Shown: positions 22,419-36,097, numbered from the stretch's first letter. The stretch is DNA of 64,000 nucleotides from Apostichopus japonicus (GCF_037975245.1 NC_092568.1:13789501-13853500); one strand, 5' to 3'. Notes: generated from the sequence alone by a model not told the origin. Translations and numbers: made by a program.

Positions 22419-25400
22419 TTATATTTCCGATATTAATCTCCTTGGCGGTTTCGTACTTCGCTGAGAACGTCTTAACTCGTCGTTTTCAGCACTTTCCTCC
22501 TCTGTGATCTCCTCCGGTGGTTGCTCAGGTTCGCTAGGTTCTCCTTCGAAGCGTTTGAAGAATGAAGAATTCCGTGTGATTACCGAACCATTTCCCCCCT
22601 CCGCGGTTACGCAATTTCCATTGCGTTTCGTTACTGTCATCGGGTTAGGATCATAGGGGGTAGACAACATGTTCCGCTTTTTCTGTTTCACAAGGACTGT
22701 ATCACCGATAGCTATGTTGGACTCGCGTGCATGAAGAGATTTGTCGGCATTCGCTTTCATTTTCCGCTTCATCTGAGCATCGCGTTCGCGAAGACCGGCG
22801 AAGTCGCTTAGCTTGCGTTTTGCATCTGGGAGCATGATGGACATTTTTCTCCCATACAGGAGTTCGAACGGGGATACATTCGTAGTGCTGTGTGGTGTAG
22901 CTCTGTATTGGCGCAGAAACTTACAAAGTTCTTGCTTCCAGTTTTTCTTTTGCTGTACAGACGCTCGAATCGACTTTACAAGCGTGCGGATGAAACGCTC
23001 GGCTTCACCATTGGCACGGGGCCACAGCGGGGTGCACTTCCTATGAGTGAAACCAAGATAGTTTGCAAACTTGGCAAAGTCCTCTGAGTTCATAGGTGGC
23101 CCATTGTCGGTACGTACCACCTTTGGAATTCCGTGTCGCGAAAATATTTTGTCTAATTCCGGGATCACAGTTTTCGCTTGTAGTGATGGTATTATTATAG
23201 CTTCTGGATAACGGCTGTAATCATCGATAACTACCATTATGTATTCTCCTCCCGCGAATGGCCCTTTGAAATCCATGGAGACCGACTCCCATGGGGTGCT
23301 GGGGAGTTCTGTCATTCGCAAGGGCTCTGGTGGGGTTGGAGATGGGGTCACGATTTGGCACGTTAGACAGCCTTTTACTTTGTATTCAACGGATCTATCA
23401 ATACCAGGGAACCAAACTTTTTCTCGTAGAAGCTGCTTTGTTTTGACAATTCCTTGGTGCGACGCGTGTGCTAAGTCAACGGCTTGTTCGCGGAGTGATT
23501 TTGGTAAGACTATCCGCGTGTCTCTCAGGACAACACCGTCAACTACAGTGAACTCATTTTTCATGTGTCTGTAATCACGAACATTTTCGTCACTCCAATC
23601 ACCTGATTTGAGAGCACTGCAGAGTGCTTGGATTTCGCTGTCTTGCTTAGATTCGCTTTGAACAACCTCAAATTTCATTGCTTTCGGTACAGCGTTACTG
23701 CAAATGTAGTTCACGTAATCCTCTATCATGGCGTTGTGACTTTCAGGATGTGAGTGGTACCGCGACAGATAGTCAGCTGGATTATCTCTGCCCGGTATGT
23801 GCTTGACTTCGAAGTCATACTGCTGAAGTTTCAACAGCCACAGTTCTATTCTCGCGTTACTCTTAGCGCCATGGTTGTTGAAAATGGGAAGTAGAGGCTT
23901 GTGGTCAGTGTGTACCTCGAAATGGCTGCCATACAGGTAAACTCTGAACCGTTCTACTCCGAACTTGATCGCGAGTGCTTCTCGCTCTATCTGCGCGTAG
24001 CGAGACTCTGCTGCAGACATTGCGCGACTGGCATAAGCGACAACCTTGTTTTCTTGACACAGCATAGCTGAAACGCCACACGGGCTTGCGTCAACGATCA
24101 CCACAGATGGTTTGGAGCTGTCGAAATATGTTACGGTTGTTTCATTTGTCAGAGTACGTTTCAACTGTTCAAATGCCTGATTGCATTCATCTGACCATTC
24201 GAACTTGAAATCCTTCTTGGTTAGCTCGCGTAGGGGAGCGGTGATCGACGCATAGTTGGGTATAAACCTTGATACGTATTGCGTTAACCCGAGGAACGAG
24301 CGCACTGCGCTTGCGTCTATTGGGACTTCCGTGGTTTTGATGTCGTTAATTTTTGCTGGCTCAGGGCTGATTCCTTGAGCAGAAAATATGTGTCCGAAAT
24401 AAACAACCTCTGGCTGCGCGATTTTGCATTTGTCGCGATTCAGGCATGCCCCACACTCGGCCAAGCGCTGAAGTACTCTGTGCAGGTTTTCATTGTGTTC
24501 CTGCTTTGATTGTCCATACACGATGATATCGTCCGAAATGTTTATTACTCCGGGTAATCCTGTTAGCATGTGACTGACCGCTTTCTGAAATTTCTCACTC
24601 GCTGCGTTAACACCGAACATTAGGCGCTTGTACCTGTACAAACCTTGGTGTGTTGTGAATGTTGTGATGTACCTACTTTCCTCGTCGAGCTCAAACTGGT
24701 GATATCCCGCGCTTAGGTCCAACGTACTGAACACGGTGGCACCGTTCAAAGCACTTATCAGTTCGTCAACGGTAGGCATAGGGAATCGCTCGCGCTCAAT
24801 GGCTTTGTTTGCTTCTCTCATATCCACACAAATGCGCACACCACCATTTTTCTTTGGTGGTGTCACAATTGGCGATACCCAGGGTGTTGGACCCTGCACT
24901 CGCTCAATGACATCCTCATCTAGAAGACGTTGAATTTCCTCATCGACATCCTTGCGGACGTGAAAAGGAATTGTTCGTAGCTTTTGAGTTTTTGGTTCTA
25001 CGTTTGTGTCTATATGCAGCTTAATTGTCTCTGTGTTTATTTTCCCAATTCCGTTGAATAATTCAGGGTATCGAGAAAACATGTCTGATTCAATGCTGTT
25101 CGCAATGTACAGTAGTCCTAAATCTATACTTGTTTGATAACACAGAAGATTTCCACCAAACCCATCTACGACACAGAAACGTGTTTCGACTGTCTTCCCT
25201 TTCTCTGTTGTCACTTTCGCTCGAATTTCTCCAAGAGTTGGGAGTGGTGTCTGCGAGTTATACGCAAAGAGACTAGACGCACATGGCTTGAGGCAATTGT
25301 CCGGTGCCCCGGATTCATTTTTCAGTTTTTGAAAAGCGAGCTTATCTAGGACATTGACACTTGCTTGTGAGTCAATCCCCATGTTTATTTTAGTTCCTGC

Positions 25401-26264
25401 AATCTCTACTTTGCAAGACGGTAGAGATTTAAGTTTTGGGGCGTTTGTCGCAAAAACGTAATCACTTTTTTCTTCACTGATCTGCTTAACTCTGTTATCA
25501 CTTGGCTTACTCCTACAGTATTTTGCATAGTGGTTTGCTTTACCACATTTGTAGCAGTCCTTGCCCTTTGCTGGACACTCACCGGTGTGGGGATAGACTC
25601 CTCCACAGTTACGGCACTTAGTGTTAGGCCTATCACCCCTAGTCTGCTGATTTCTGTTGGGCCTAGGTTTATTTGAAAACTTACTATTTGGACTGTTTTT
25701 GTTGGCCCTATAAATGGCATGTGTTGTTTCGTCGTGTTTCTCTTTTTGAAGCTGAGCTGTATCGCTCATCGCTATGTCCATCGCTAGCGCTAATTGAACA
25801 GCTTTGTCAAGCGTAAGACCGTCTTCCGATAATAATCGCTTCTGGATTTGCGGGTTAACGAGACCACATACAAGACGATCTCGTAGGCTCTCTGTTAGAT
25901 TATTTCCAAATGCACACGTTGACGCTAATTTCCGAAGTTCAACAAGATATGCAGCGATTGTCTCATCGGATCGCTGATCTCTTTTATGAAAACGGAAACG
26001 CTCTGCTATTATCAGAGGCTTAGGCGCGAAGTAATCAGTTAATTTCTGTTTTAGCTGTGCGTAGGTTAGGTTTAATGGCTTGTCAGGCTCACACAAGTTC
26101 TTCAGTAACTGGTACGTTGATTGCCCAATTACAGTAACGAACGCTGATACTTGCTTGTTATCGGCTATCTCGTTTACGTTAACATAGGCCTCGAAACGTT
26201 CTAGGTACGAATGCCATTCTGATGATTCTCCGGAAAAGTCCTCGATTTTTCCGATCATTGCCAT
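22419..26264 (-). CDS. Gag-Pol polyprotein, LTR element copy 2
   Basis: 1,281-codon frame with the same domains as copy 1: Gag, two zinc knuckles (217-250), aspartic protease with D298-S-Q, reverse transcriptase (ISDD box 576-579), RNase H, and a D998/D1053/E1089 integrase with 35-residue D-E spacing. It has R772 and S834. The latter gives NPADYLSR, the form usual at the RNase H end of Gypsy elements, so copy 2 is the better representative of the ancestral sequence. Other differences from copy 1 (24,742, 25,940 and 26,237 regions) are silent. Confidence 0.95.
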   Translation of the reverse strand: MAMIGKIEDFSGESSEWHSYLERFEAYVNVNEIADNKQVSAFVTVIGQSTYQLLKNLCEPDKPLNLTYAQLKQKLTDYFAPKPLIIAERFRFHKRDQRSDETIAAYLVELRKLASTCAFGNNLTESLRDRLVCGLVNPQIQKRLLSEDGLTLDKAVQLALAMDIAMSDTAQLQKEKHDETTHAIYRANKNSPNSKFSNKPRPNRNQQTRGDRPNTKCRNCGGVYPHTGECPAKGKDCYKCGKANHYAKYCRSKPSDNRVKQISEEKSDYVFATNAPKLKSLPSCKVEIAGTKINMGIDSQASVNVLDKLAFQKLKNESGAPDNCLKPCASSLFAYNSQTPLPTLGEIRAKVTTEKGKTVETRFCVVDGFGGNLLCYQTSIDLGLLYIANSIESDMFSRYPELFNGIGKINTETIKLHIDTNVEPKTQKLRTIPFHVRKDVDEEIQRLLDEDVIERVQGPTPWVSPIVTPPKKNGGVRICVDMREANKAIERERFPMPTVDELISALNGATVFSTLDLSAGYHQFELDEESRYITTFTTHQGLYRYKRLMFGVNAASEKFQKAVSHMLTGLPGVINISDDIIVYGQSKQEHNENLHRVLQRLAECGACLNRDKCKIAQPEVVYFGHIFSAQGISPEPAKINDIKTTEVPIDASAVRSFLGLTQYVSRFIPNYASITAPLRELTKKDFKFEWSDECNQAFEQLKRTLTNETTVTYFDSSKPSVVIVDASPCGVSAMLCQENKVVAYASRAMSAAESRYAQIEREALAIKFGVERFRVYLYGSHFEVHTDHKPLLPIFNNHGAKSNARIELWLLKLQQYDFEVKHIPGRDNPADYLSRYHSHPESHNAMIEDYVNYICSNAVPKAMKFEVVQSESKQDSEIQALCSALKSGDWSDENVRDYRHMKNEFTVVDGVVLRDTRIVLPKSLREQAVDLAHASHQGIVKTKQLLREKVWFPGIDRSVEYKVKGCLTCQIVTPSPTPPEPLRMTELPSTPWESVSMDFKGPFAGGEYIMVVIDDYSRYPEAIIIPSLQAKTVIPELDKIFSRHGIPKVVRTDNGPPMNSEDFAKFANYLGFTHRKCTPLWPRANGEAERFIRTLVKSIRASVQQKKNWKQELCKFLRQYRATPHSTTNVSPFELLYGRKMSIMLPDAKRKLSDFAGLRERDAQMKRKMKANADKSLHARESNIAIGDTVLVKQKKRNMLSTPYDPNPMTVTKRNGNCVTAEGGNGSVITRNSSFFKRFEGEPSEPEQPPEEITEEESAENDELRRSQRSTKPPRRLISEI

Positions 26265-26276
26265 GTTGAAAAATGT

Positions 26277-26294
26277 ATCCTAAACTCGTCGCCA
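26277..26294 (-). promoter_or_regulatory. Primer binding site, copy 2
   Basis: Same TGGCGACGAG-led site, five bases from the 5' LTR, as in copy 1. Confidence 0.8.
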
Positions 26295-26299
26295 GAAGA

Positions 26300-26473
26300 T
26301 GTGATGTTTCAAGATAGTAGATAGACAAACGATGTTTATGATTACGATGTATTTTATTCTGTCTTCTTTTGTTGACCACCTATCTGTGTCTTTTACACGT
26401 GATGCATGAACATTATTTATTATATATATCAGAGGGCAGTATTTACTTTTAGTATACTAATCAAAACATTACA
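26300..26473 (-). repeat. 5' LTR of element copy 2
   Basis: 174-bp LTR with TG...CA ends. It has T at LTR position 51 (26350), as in the 5' LTR of copy 1, and is followed by the CTATC duplication and satellite. Confidence 0.95.
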
Positions 26474-29400
26474 CTATCAACTGTACTGAGGTGATCTAGT
26501 TCACACTGTCCATACTAGATTAATATTGCTATCAACTGCTGAGGTGATCTAGTTCACACTGTCCATACTAGATTAATATTGCTAACAGCTGTGCTGAGAT
26601 AATCTAGTTCACACTGTCCATACTAGATTAATATTGCTATCAACTGCTGAGGTGATCTAGTTCACACTGTCCATACTAGATTAATATTACTCACAACTGT
26701 ACTGAGGTGATCTAGTGCACACTGTCCATACCAGATTAATATTGCTATCAACTGCTGAGGTGATCTAGTTCACACTGTCCATACTAGATTAATATTGCTA
26801 TCAACTGCTGAGGTGATCTAGTTCACACTGTCCATACTAGATTAATATTACTCACAACTGTACTGAGGTGATCTAGTGCACACTGTCCATACTAGATTAA
26901 TATTGCTATCAACTGTACTGAGGTGATCTAGTTCACACTGTCCATACTAGATTAATATTGCTATCAACTGTACTGAGGTGATCTAGTTCACACTGTCCAT
27001 ACTAGATTAATATTGCTATCAACTGCTGAGGTGATCTAGTTCACACTGTCCATACAAGATTAATATTACTCACAACTGTACTGAGGTGATCTAGTTCACA
27101 CTATCCATACTAGATTAATATTGCGAACAACTGTGCTGAGATGATCTAGTTCACATTGTCCATACTAGATTAATTTTACTCTCAACTGTACTGAGATGAT
27201 ATAGTCCACACTGTCCATATTAGATTAATATTGCTAACAACTGTGCTGAGATATTCTAGTTCACACTGTCCATACTAGATTAATATTGCTATCAACTGCT
27301 GAGGTGATCTAGTTCACACTGTCCATACTAGATTAATATTACTCACAACTGTACTGAGGTGATCTAGTGCACACTGTCCATACTAGATTAATATTGCTAA
27401 CAACTGTGCTGAGATGATCTAGTTCACACTGTCCATACTAGATTAATATTGCTATCAACTGCTGAGGTGATCTAGTTCACACTGTCCATACTAGATTAAT
27501 ATTACTCACAACTGTACTGAGGTGATCTAGTTCACACTGTCCATACTAGATTAATATTGCTAACAACTGTGCTGAGGTGATCTAGTGCACACTGTCCATA
27601 CTAGATTAATATTACTCACAACTGTACTGAGGTGATCTAGTGCACACTGTCCATACTAGATTAATATTGCTATCAACTGCTGAGGTGATCTAGTTCACAC
27701 TGTCCATACTAGATTAATATTGCTATCAACTGCTGAGGTGATCTAGTTCACACTGTCCATACTAGATTAATATTGCTATCAACTGTGCTGAGATGATCTA
27801 GTTCACACTGTCCATACAACATCAATATTACTAACAACTGTGCTTAGGTGATCCAGTTCACACTGTCCATACTAGATTAATATTGCTATCAACTGCTGAG
27901 GTGATCTAGTTCACACTCTCCATACTAGATTAATATTGCTAACAACTGTGCTGAGATGATCTAGTTCACACTGTCCATACTAGATTAATATTGCTATCAA
28001 CTGTGCTGAGATGATCTAGTTCACACTGTCCATACAACATCAATATTACTAACAACTGTGCTGAGATGATCTAGTTCACACTGTCCATACTAGATTAATA
28101 TTGCTATCAACTGCTGAGGTGATCTAGTTCACACTGTCCATACTAGATTAATATTGCTATCAACTGTGCTGAGATGATCTAGTTCACACTGTCCATACAA
28201 CATCAATATTACTAACAACTGTGCTGAGATGATCTAGTTCACACTGTCCATACTAGATTAATATTGCTATCAACTGTACTGAGGTGATCTAGTTCACACT
28301 GTCCATACTAGATTAATATTGCTATCAACTGCTGAGGTGATCTAGTGCACACTTCTCCATACTAGATTAATATTGCTAACAACTGTGCTGAGATGATCTA
28401 GTTCACACTGTCCATACTAGATTAATATTGCTATCAACTGTGCTGAGATGATCTAGTTCACACTGTCCATACAACATCAATATTACTAACAACTGTGCTG
28501 AGATGATCTAGTTCACACTGTCCATACTAGATTAATATTGCTATCAACTGCTGAGGTGATCTAGTTCACACTGTCCATACTAGATTAATATTGCTAACAA
28601 CTGTACTGAGGTGATCTAGTTCTCACTGTCCATACTAGATTAATATTGCTATCAACTGTGCTGAGGTGATCTAGTTCACACTGTCCATACAAGATTAATA
28701 TTACTCACAACTGTACTGAGGTGATCTAGTTCACACTGTCCATACTAGATTAATATTGCTAACAACTGTGCTGAGATGATCTAGTTCACATTGTCCATAC
28801 TAGATTAATTTTACTCACAACTGTACTGAGATGATCTAGTCCACACTGTCCATACTAGATTAATATTGCTAACAACTGTGCTGAGATAATCTAGTTCACA
28901 CTGTTCATACTAGATTAATATTGCTATCAACTGCTGAGGTGATCTAGTTCACACTGTCCATACTAGATTAATATTACTCACAACTGTACTGAGGTGATCT
29001 AGTGCACACTGTCCATACTAGATTAATATTGCTATCAACTGTGCTGAGGTGATCTAGTTCACACTTTCCATACTAGATTAATTTTACTCACAACTGCACT
29101 GAGATGATCTAGTCCACACTGTCCATACTAGATTAATATTGCTAACAACTGTGCTGAGATAATCTAGTTCACACTGTCCATACTAGATTAATATTGCTAT
29201 CAACTGCTGAGGTGATCTAGTTCCCACTGTCCATACTAGATTAATATTACTCACAACTGTACTGAGATGATCTAGTGCACACTGTCCATACTAGATTAAT
29301 ATTGCTATCAACTGCTGAGGTGATCTAGTTCACACTGTCCAAACTAGATTAATATTACTCACAACTGTACTGAGGTGATCTAGTTCACACTGTCCATACT

Positions 29401-32400
29401 AGATTAATATTGCTAACAACTGTGCTGAGATGATCTAGTTCACACTGTCCATACTAGATTAATATTGCTATCAACTGCTGAGGTGATCTAGTTCACACTG
29501 TCCATACTAGATTAATATTACTCACAACTGTACTGAGGTGATCTAGTTCACACTGTCCATACTAGATTAATATTGCTAACAACTGTGCTGAGATGATCTA
29601 GTTCACACTGTCCATACTAGATTAATATTGCTATCAACTGTGCTGAGATGATCTAGTTCACACTGTCCATACTAGATTAATATTGCTATCAACTGCTGAG
29701 GTGATCTAGTTCACACTGTCCATACTAGATTAATATTGCTAACAACTGTACTGAGGTGATCTAGTTCTCACTGTCCATACTAGATTAATATTGCTATCAA
29801 CTGTGCTGAGGTGATCTAGTTCACACTGTCCATACAAGATTAATATTACTCACAACTGTACTGAGGTGATCTAGTTCACACTGTCCATACTAGATTAATA
29901 TTGCTAACAACTGTGCTGAGATGATCTAGTTCACATTGTCCATACTAGATTAATTTTACTCACAACTGTACTGAGGTGATCTAGTCCACACTGTCCATAC
30001 TAGATTAATATTGCTAACAACTGTGCTGAGATAATCTAGTTCACACTGTCCATACTAGATTAATATTGCTATCAACTGCTGAGGTGATCTAGTTCACACT
30101 GTCCATACTAGATTAATATTACTCACAACTGTACTGAGGTGATCTAGTGCTCACTGTCCATACTAGATTAATATTGCTATCAACTGCTGAGGTGATCTAG
30201 TTCACACTGTCCATACTAGATTAATATTGCTATCAACTGCTGAGGTGATCTAGTTCACACTGTCCATACTAGATTAATATTACTCACAACTGTACTGAGG
30301 TGATCTAGTGCACACTGTCCATACTAGATTAATATTGCTATCAACTGTACTGAGGTGATCTAGTTCACACTTTCCATACTAGATTAATTTTACTCACAAC
30401 TGCACTGAGATGATCTAGTCCACACTGTCCATACTAGATTAATATTGCTAACAACTGTGCTGAGATAATCTAGTTCACACTGTCCATACTAGATTAATAT
30501 TGCTATCAACTGCTGAGGTGATCTAGTTCCCACTGTCCATACTAGATTAATATTACTCACAACTGTACTGAGATGATCTAGTGCACACTGTCCATACTAG
30601 ATTAATATTGCTATCAACTGCTGAGGTGATCTAGTTCACACTGTCCATACTAGATTAATATTACTCACAACTGTACTGAGGTGATCTAGTGCACACTGTC
30701 CATACTAGATTAATATTGCTAACAACTGTGCTGAGATGATCTAGTTCACACTGTCCATACTAGATTAATATTGCTATCAACTGCTGAGGTGATCTAGTTC
30801 ACACTGTCCATACTAGATTAATATTACTCACAACTGTACTGAGGTGATCTAGTTCACACTGTCCATACTAGATTAATATTGCTAACAACTGTGCTGAGAT
30901 GATCTAGTTCACACTGTCCATACTAGATTAATATTGCTATCAACAGCTGTGCTGAGATGATCTAGTTCACACTGTCCATACAACATCAATATTACTAACA
31001 ACTGTGCTGAGATGATCTAGTTCACACTGTCCATACTAGATTAATATTGCTATCAACTGCTGAGATGATCTAGTTCACACTGTCCATACTAGATTAATAT
31101 TGCTATCAACTGTGCTGAGATGATCTAGTTCACACTGTCCATACAACATCAATATTACTAACAACTGTGCTGAGATGATCTAGTTCACACTGTCCATACT
31201 AGATTAATATTGCTATCAACTGCTGAGGTGATCTAGTTCACACTGTCCATACTAGATTAATATTGCTATCAACTGCTGAGGTGATCTAGTTCACACTTCT
31301 CCATACTAGATTAATATTGCTAACAACTGTGCTGAGATGATCTAGTTCACACTGTCCATACTAGATTAATATTGCTATCAACTGTGCTGAGATGATCTAG
31401 TTCACACTGTCCATACAACATCAATATTACTAACAACTGTGCTGAGATGATCTAGTTCACACTGTCCATACTAGATTAATATTGCTATCAACTGCTGAGG
31501 TGATCTAGTTCACACTTCTCCATACTAGATTAATATTGCTAACAACTGTGCTGAGATGATCTAGTTCACACTGTCCATACTAGATTAATATTGCTATCAA
31601 CTGTGCTGAGATGATCTAGTTCACACTGTCCATACAACATCAATATTACTAACAACTGTGCTGAGATGATCTAGTTCACACTGTCCATACTAGATTAATA
31701 TTGCTATCAACTGCTGAGGTGATCTAGTTCACACTGTCCATACTAGATTAATATTGCTAACAACTGTACTGAGGTGATCTAGTTCTCACTGTCCATACTA
31801 GATTAATATTGCTATCAACTGTGCTGAGGTGATCTAGTTCACACTGTCCATACAAGATTAATATTACTCACAACTGTACTGAGGTGATCTAGTTCACACT
31901 GTCCATACTAGATTAATATTGCTAACAACTGTGCTGAGATGATCTAGTTCACATTGTCCATACTAGATTAATTTTACTCACAACTGTACTGAGATGATCT
32001 AGTCCACACTGTCCATACTAGATTAATATTGCTAACAACTGTGCTGAGATAATCTAGTTCACACTGTTCATACTAGATTAATATTGCTATCAACTGCTGA
32101 GGTGATCTAGTTCACACTGTCCATACTAGATTAATATTACTCACAACTGTACTGAGGTGATCTAGTGCACACTGTCCATACTAGATTAATATTGCTATCA
32201 ACTGCTGAGGTGATCTAGTTCACACTGTAGATTAATATTGCTATCAACTGCTGAGGTGATCTAGTTCACACTGTCCATACTAGATTAATATTACTCACAA
32301 CTGTACTGAGGTGATCTAGTGCACACTGTCCATACTAGATTAATATTGCTATCAACTGTGCTGAGGTGATCTAGTTCACACTTTCCATACTAGATTAATT

Positions 32401-35400
32401 TTACTCACAACTGCACTGAGATGATCTAGTCCACACTGTCCATACTAGATTAATATTGCTAACAACTGTGCTGAGATAATCTAGTTCACACTGTCCATAC
32501 TAGATTAATATTGCTATCAACTGCTGAGGTGATCTAGTTCCCACTGTCCATACTAGATTAATATTACTCACAACTGTACTGAGATGATCTAGTGCACACT
32601 GTCCATACTAGATTAATATTGCTATCAACTGCTGAGGTGATCTAGTTCACACTGTCCAAACTAGATTAATATTACTCACAACTGTACTGAGGTGATCTAG
32701 TTCACACTGTCCATACTAGATTAATATTGCTAACAACTGTGCTGAGATGATCTAGTTCACACTGTCCATACTAGATTAATATTGCTATCAACTGCTGAGG
32801 TGATCTAGTTCACACTGTCCATACTAGATTAATATTACTCACAACTGTACTGAGGTGATCTAGTTCACACTGTCCATACTAGATTAATATTGCTAACAAC
32901 TGTGCTGAGATGATCTAGTTCACACTGTCCATACTAGATTAATATTGCTATCAACTGTGCTGAGATGATCTAGTTCACACTGTCCATACTAGATTAATAT
33001 TGCTATCAACTGCTGAGGTGATCTAGTTCACACTGTCCATACTAGATTAATATTGCTAACAACTGTACTGAGGTGATCTAGTTCTCACTGTCCATACTAG
33101 ATTAATATTGCTATCAACTGTGCTGAGGTGATCTAGTTCACACTGTCCATACAAGATTAATATTACTCACAACTGTACTGAGGTGATCTAGTTCACACTG
33201 TCCATACTAGATTAATATTGCTAACAACTGTGCTGAGATGATCTAGTTCACATTGTCCATACTAGATTAATTTTACTCACAACTGTACTGAGATGATCTA
33301 GTCCACACTGTCCATACTAGATTAATATTGCTAACAACTGTGCTGAGATAATCTAGTTCACACTGTCCATACTAGATTAATATTGCTATCAACTGCTGAG
33401 GTGATCTAGTTCACACTGTCCATACTAGATTAATATTACTCACAACTGTACTGAGGTGATCTAGTGCACACTGTCCATACTAGATTAATATTGCTATCAA
33501 CTGCTGAGGTGATCTAGTTCACACTGTCCATACTAGATTAATATTGCTATCAACTGCTGAGGTGATCTAGTTCACACTGTCCATACTAGATTAATATTAC
33601 TCACAACTGTACTGAGGTGATCTAGTGCACACTGTCCATACTAGATTAATATTGCTATCAACTGTACTGAGGTGATCTAGTTCACACTTTCCATACTAGA
33701 TTAATTTTACTCACAACTGCACTGAGATGATCTAGTCCACACTGTCCATACTAGATTAATATTGCTAACAACTGTGCTGAGATAATCTAGTTCACACTGT
33801 CCATACTAGATTAATATTGCTATCAACTGCCGAGGTGATCTAGTTCCCACTGTCCATACTAGATTAATATTACTCACAACTGTACTGAGATGATCTAGTG
33901 CACACTGTCCATACTAGATTAATATTGCTATCAACTGCTGAGGTGATCTAGTTCACACTGTCCATACTAGATTAATATTACTCACAACTGTACTGAGGTG
34001 ATCTAGTGCACACTGTCCATACTAGATTAATATTGCTAACAACTGTGCTGAGATGATCTAGTTCACACTGTCCATACTAGATTAATATTGCTATCAACTG
34101 CTGAGGTGATCTAGTTCACACTGTCCATACTAGATTAATATTACTCACAACTGTACTGAGGTGATCTAGTTCACACTGTCCATACTAGATTAATATTGCT
34201 AACAACTGTGCTGAGATGATCTAGTTCACACTGTCCATACTAGATTAATATTGCTATCAACTGTGCTGAGATGATCTAGTTCACACTGTCCATACAACAT
34301 CAATATTACTAACAACTGTGCTGAGATGATCTAGTTCACACTGTCCATACTAGATTAATATTGCTATCAACTGCTGAGATGATCTAGTTCACACTGTCCA
34401 TACTAGATTAATATTGCTATCAACTGTGCTGAGATGATCTAGTTCACACTGTCCATACAACATCAATATTACTAACAACTGTGCTGAGATGATCTAGTTC
34501 ACACTGTCCATACTAGATTAATATTGCTATCAACTGCTGAGGTGATCTAGTTCACACTGTCCATACTAGATTAATATTGCTATCAACTGCTGAGGTGATC
34601 TAGTGCACACTTCTCCATACTAGATTAATATTGCTAACAACTGTGCTGAGATGATCTAGTTCACACTGTCCATACTAGATTAATATTGCTATCAACTGTG
34701 CTGAGATGATCTAGTTCACACTGTCCATACAACATCAATATTACTAACAACTGTGCTGAGATGATCTAGTTCACACTGTCCATACTAGATTAATATTGCT
34801 ATCAACTGCTGAGGTGATCTAGTTCACACTGTCCATACTAGATTAATATTGCTAACAACTGTACTGAGGTGATCTAGTTCACACTGTCCATACTAGATTA
34901 ATATTGCTATCAACTGTACTGAGGTGATCTAGTTCACACTGTCCATACAAGATTAATATTACTCACAACTGTACTGAGGTGATCTAGTTCACACTGTCCA
35001 TACTAGATTAATATTGCTAACAACTGTGCTGAGATGATCTAGTTCACATTGTCCATACTAGATTAATTTTACTCACAACTGTACTGAGATGATCTAGTCC
35101 ACACTGTCCATACTAGATTAATATTGCTAACAACTGTGCTGAGATAATCTAGTTCACACTGTCCATACTAGATTAATATTGCTATCAACTGCTGAGGTGA
35201 TCTAGTTCACACTGTCCATACTAGATTAATATTACTCACAACTGTACTGAGGTGATCTAGTGCACACTGTCCATACTAGATTAATATTGCTATCAACTGT
35301 ACTGAGGTGATCTAGTTCACACTTTCCATACTAGATTAATTTTACTCACCACTGCACTGAGATGATCTAGTCCACACTGTCCATACTAGATTAATATTGC

Positions 35401-36097
35401 TAACAACTGTGCTGAGATAATCTAGTTCACACTGTCCATACTAGATTAATATTGCTATCAACTGCTGAGGTGATCTAGTTCCCACTGTCCATACTAGATT
35501 AATATTACTCACAACTGTACTGAGATGATCTAGTGGACACTGTCCATACTAGATTAATATTGCTAAGAACTGCTGAGGTGATCTAGTTCACACTGTCCAT
35601 ACTAGATTAATATTACTCACAACTGTACTGAGGTGATCTAGTGCACACTGTCCATACTAGATTAATATTGCTAACAACTGTGCTGAGATGATCTAGTTCA
35701 CACTGTCCATACTAGATTAATATTGCTATCAACTGCTGAGGTGATCTAGTTCACACTGTCCATACTAGATTAATATTACTCACAACTGTACTGAGGTGAT
35801 CTAGTTCACACTGTCCATACTAGATTAATATTGCTATCAACTGTGCTGAGATGATCTAGTTCACACTGTCCATACTAGATTTATATTACTATCAACTGTG
35901 CTGAGGTGATCTAGTTCACACTGTCCATACTAGATTAATATTGCTATCAACTGTGCTGAGATGATCTAGTTCACACTGTCCATACTAGATTAATATTGCT
36001 AACAACTGTGCTGAGATGATCTAGTTCACACTGTCCATACTAGATTTATATTACTATCAACTGTACTGAGGTGATCTAGTTCACACTGTCCATACTA
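26474..36097. repeat. Satellite array, block 4
   Basis: About 9.6 kb, roughly 178 monomers. The stretch to about 28,100 parallels block 1 at offset about 25,505 (shared rare variant GCTTAGGTGATCCAG at 2,338 and 27,843). A further block recurs: the rare AGTTCTCACTG variant appears at about 28,620, 29,766, 31,784 and 33,082, with spacings indicating a roughly 3.2-3.3 kb duplicated segment made of smaller higher-order units. A short deletion-type monomer (CACACTGTAGATTAA) occurs near 32,225. Monomers near the right edge (35,880-36,060) contain TTTATATTACTATC variants. Confidence 0.97.

Larger units (their letters stand above)
22011..26473 (-). mobile_element. Ty3/Gypsy LTR retrotransposon, copy 2
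   Basis: Complete 4,463-bp minus-strand element at exactly +5,932 bp from copy 1, with the same target duplication CTATC (22006-22010 and 26474-26478) and the same satellite flanks. It shares the LTR-to-LTR difference of copy 1 (G at 22061, T at 26350). That identity of site and mismatch shows it arose by duplication of an existing insertion, not by a second transposition. Confidence 0.97.
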
